From Streptomyces parvus (GTDB lineage Bacteria > Actinomycetota > Actinomycetes > Streptomycetales > Streptomycetaceae), in assembly GCF_032121415.1 (NCBI RefSeq), contig NZ_CP135079.1:3658001-3722000 (forward strand): a stretch of 64,000 bases of DNA. Direction: 5' to 3'. This document shows positions 61,969-64,000 of the stretch, piece by piece. Under the pieces are notes generated by a model. It searched no databases, was not told the DNA's origin, and worked only from the letters and a program-made list of their open reading frames with translations. Each line of letters opens with the position of its first letter. The first letter of the stretch is position 1. The translations under genes were made by a program, and so were the position numbers.

Positions 61969-63132
61969 GTGGGCGCGCCCTACGATTTCGATACCGCCGT
62001 CGACCGCCGGGGCACCTGGTGCGTCCAGTGGGACGGGGTCGCCGACCGTTTCGGCGTCGACGGCCTGCTGCCGTTCACCATCTCCGACATGGACTTCGCC
62101 ACCGCCCCCGAGGTCCTGGCCGCGCTCCGGGCCCGCCTGGACCACGGGGTGTTCGGCTACACCACCTGGCAGCAGGACGACTTCCGCTCGGCGATAGCCC
62201 ACTGGTACGCGACCCGGTACGGCACCGAGATCGACACCGGGCAGCTCGTCTACGGGCCGTCCGTGCTCAGCCAGCTCTCCCAGCTGCTCCAGATGTGGAC
62301 GGAGGAGGGAGACGGCGTCGTCGTCCACACCCCTGTGTACGACGGTTTCCGCAAGGCGATCACCGGGCTCGGGCGGGAGCTGCGCGGGGTGCCGGTGGGG
62401 GACGAGGAGGCGCTGGAACGGGAGCTTTCGCGGCGCGATGCGAAGGTGCTGGTGCTGTGCTCGCCCCACAACCCGACCGGCCGGGTGTGGACGGCCGACG
62501 AGCTGGCCCGGACGGCGGCGCTCGCCGAGCGGTACGGGGTCGCGGTGATCAGCGACGAGATCCACGCGGACTTCGTGCACGACGACGGTGCGGGGCGCGT
62601 CCATGTGCCGTGGACGCGGGTGGCGGGCGACGGCCGGTGGGCGCTGATCACGTCCGGGTCGAAGGCGTTCAACTTTCCTGCGCTGACCGGCTCCTACGGG
62701 TTCATCGGGGACCCCGGTGACCGGGCTGAGTTCCTGCGGCGGATGGAGACGGCGGAGGGGCTGGCCTCGCCGGCCGTCCTGTCGCTGACCGCGCACATCG
62801 CGGCGTACCGGGAGGGGGCGGCGTGGCTGGACGCGGTACGGGCGTATGTGGCGGGGAATCTGGGTCACGTCGCGGAGCGGCTGGGGGCCGCCTTCCCCGA
62901 ACTGGGCTGGCGGCCGCCGCAGGCCGGATACCTGGCCTGGATCGACCTGCGGCCACTGGGAGTGGATGAGTCCGCGTTGCAGCGGGTGCTGGTGGAGCGG
63001 GAGAGGGTGGCGATCATGGGGGGTTCGGTCTACGGGGCGCCGGGGTTCGTCCGGCTGAACGTGGGGTGTCCCCGGGGGAAGGCGGAGTTGGGGGTGGAGG
63101 CGTTGGTGCGGGGCGTGCAGGCCGTGCGCTAG
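61969..63132 (+). CDS. MalY/PatB-type PLP C-S lyase
   Basis: A protein of 387 residues from GTG 61,969 (GAGAAGAGG upstream). FDTAVDRRGTWCVQWDG start and FTISDMDFATAPEVLAAL are MalY/PatB hallmarks; LCSPHNPTGRVW, SDEIHADFVHD and the PLP lysine in ITSGSKAFNFPAL. A probable cystathionine beta-lyase (cystathionine to homocysteine), or an aminotransferase. Confidence 0.9.
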   Translation: MGAPYDFDTAVDRRGTWCVQWDGVADRFGVDGLLPFTISDMDFATAPEVLAALRARLDHGVFGYTTWQQDDFRSAIAHWYATRYGTEIDTGQLVYGPSVLSQLSQLLQMWTEEGDGVVVHTPVYDGFRKAITGLGRELRGVPVGDEEALERELSRRDAKVLVLCSPHNPTGRVWTADELARTAALAERYGVAVISDEIHADFVHDDGAGRVHVPWTRVAGDGRWALITSGSKAFNFPALTGSYGFIGDPGDRAEFLRRMETAEGLASPAVLSLTAHIAAYREGAAWLDAVRAYVAGNLGHVAERLGAAFPELGWRPPQAGYLAWIDLRPLGVDESALQRVLVERERVAIMGGSVYGAPGFVRLNVGCPRGKAELGVEALVRGVQAVR

Positions 63133-63168
63133 TCGCTGATTTCGGGGGTTCCGCCCCCGCCCCCGGTC

Positions 63169-63235
63169 CTCACTCGCCGGAGGGGCTTGAAGTGCGGGCC
63201 CCTTGGTGCTCCTCAATCGCCGAAGGGGCTCGATT
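63169..63235. repeat. Two imperfect dispersed repeats
   Basis: tcactcgccggaggggcttga and tcaatcgccgaaggggctcga, ~21-bp units 43 bp apart, of a kind common between Streptomyces genes. No gene in this 120-bp gap. Confidence 0.6.
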
Positions 63236-63251
63236 GGGGCACGCTGGCCTC

Positions 63252-64000
63252 ATGGTTCCAGCTTCCTCCGCCCCCGGGGAGATCCGGGTCGCCTCGCCCG
63301 TCGGGCGCTGGGTCGTGCTGACCACCGTGCTCGGGTCCGGCATGGCGATGCTCGACTCCACCGTCATCAACGTCGCCCTGCCCCGTATCGGCGAGGACCT
63401 CGGCACCGATCTGGCCGCCCTCCAGTGGACCGTCAACGCCTACATGCTCACGCTCGCCGGGCTGATCCTCCTCGGCGGGGCGCTCGGGGACCGGTACGGT
63501 CGCCGCCGGGTGTTCGTCGTCGGGGTGGTCTGGTTCGCCGTGGCCTCGCTGCTCTGCGGGATCGCGCCGAACGCCGGCGTGCTCATCGCCGCCCGGGCCC
63601 TCCAGGGCGTCGGCGGGGCGCTCCTCACGCCGGGGTCCCTCGCGCTCATCCAGGCCAGTTTCCATCCGGACGACCGGGCGCGGGCCGTGGGGCTCTGGTC
63701 CGGGTTCGGCGGGGTCGGGGCGGCCGTGGGACCGTTCGTGGGCGGGTGGCTCGTGGACGGGCCCGGATGGCGGTGGGTGTTCCTGCTGAATCTGCCGCTC
63801 GCCGCGATCTGCGTACCCGTCGCGCTCCGGCACGTACCGGAGTCGCGGGATCCGGCGGCGCACGGGCGGTTCGACGTGCTCGGGGCCGCCCTCGGGGCCC
63901 TGGCCCTCGCCGGGGTGACGTACGCGCTGATCGAGGCCCCGGAACAGGGCGCCTCCCCGCTCGTGGTCGGGTCGGCCGCCGGCGGTCTGCTGCTGGGGGC
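63252..64000 (+). CDS. DHA2-type MFS drug exporter (5' part)
   Basis: Runs off the window: the first ~249 residues (ATG 63,252). MFS helices with MLDSTVINVALPRIGEDL (DHA2 motif D1), LGDRYGRRRVFVVGV (loop 2-3 motif A), and WRWVFLLNLPLAAICVPVA. EmrB/QacA-type 14-helix proton antiporter of unknown substrate. Confidence 0.92.
   Translation, partial: MVPASSAPGEIRVASPVGRWVVLTTVLGSGMAMLDSTVINVALPRIGEDLGTDLAALQWTVNAYMLTLAGLILLGGALGDRYGRRRVFVVGVVWFAVASLLCGIAPNAGVLIAARALQGVGGALLTPGSLALIQASFHPDDRARAVGLWSGFGGVGAAVGPFVGGWLVDGPGWRWVFLLNLPLAAICVPVALRHVPESRDPAAHGRFDVLGAALGALALAGVTYALIEAPEQGASPLVVGSAAGGLLLG

Overview
The base composition (very high GC), the codon bias, and the order of conserved genes (dcd, dnaK-grpE-dnaJ-hspR, clpB, pyrE, fba) identify a Streptomyces chromosome, on the arm close to the origin. 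I identify gene families from remembered motifs, not from a database search.

Region 1 (about 1-20,890) is accessory DNA stacked downstream of a complete tRNA-Gly(CCC) gene at 20,816-20,889 (minus strand). Four extra copies of the 3' half of this tRNA (at 4,884, 12,212, 18,887 and 19,953) divide it into segments. After each copy, 73-83 bp away, comes a second conserved ~50 bp arm. No integrase is present. The segments carry antagonism or addiction cargo: two Rhs/YD-repeat toxins (6,176-10,924 and 12,911-17,644), each with its own immunity gene and upstream partner genes; a RHH/PIN toxin-antitoxin pair (19,115-19,761); a small unknown protein; and, further left, a secreted PA14/FN3 protein, a FAD-linked oxidase and an orphan toxin-tip/immunity fragment at the window edge.

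Region 2 (20,890-32,810) is core genome: dcd, a phosphoribosyltransferase, a YIP1 membrane protein, an FG-GAP lipoprotein, a large Fe-S oxidoreductase, a sugar transferase and the HspR-controlled dnaK operon with HAIR operators.

Region 3 (about 32,980-50,150) is a biosynthetic island inserted between hspR and clpB. It holds a complete class V lanthipeptide cluster of the lexapeptide type: precursor, Cys decarboxylase, the X/K/Y synthetase set, methyltransferase, two M16 peptidases, an F420-dependent reductase and transporters. Two related LuxR-type regulators flank it. Short palindromes lie in front of the regulators, the exporter and the precursor. At the right edge is a small secreted peptide with a duplicated DIGW motif, translationally coupled to a ligand-less Rieske-like protein.

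Region 4 (50,200-64,000) is core genome again: F420 oxidoreductase, clpB with its own HAIR site, YbjN protein, aminotransferases, DUF2617, spermidine-synthase-like protein, SRPBCC protein, aldose epimerase, pyrE, a parS-like palindrome, class II fructose-bisphosphate aldolase, a C-S lyase and the start of a DHA2 drug exporter.
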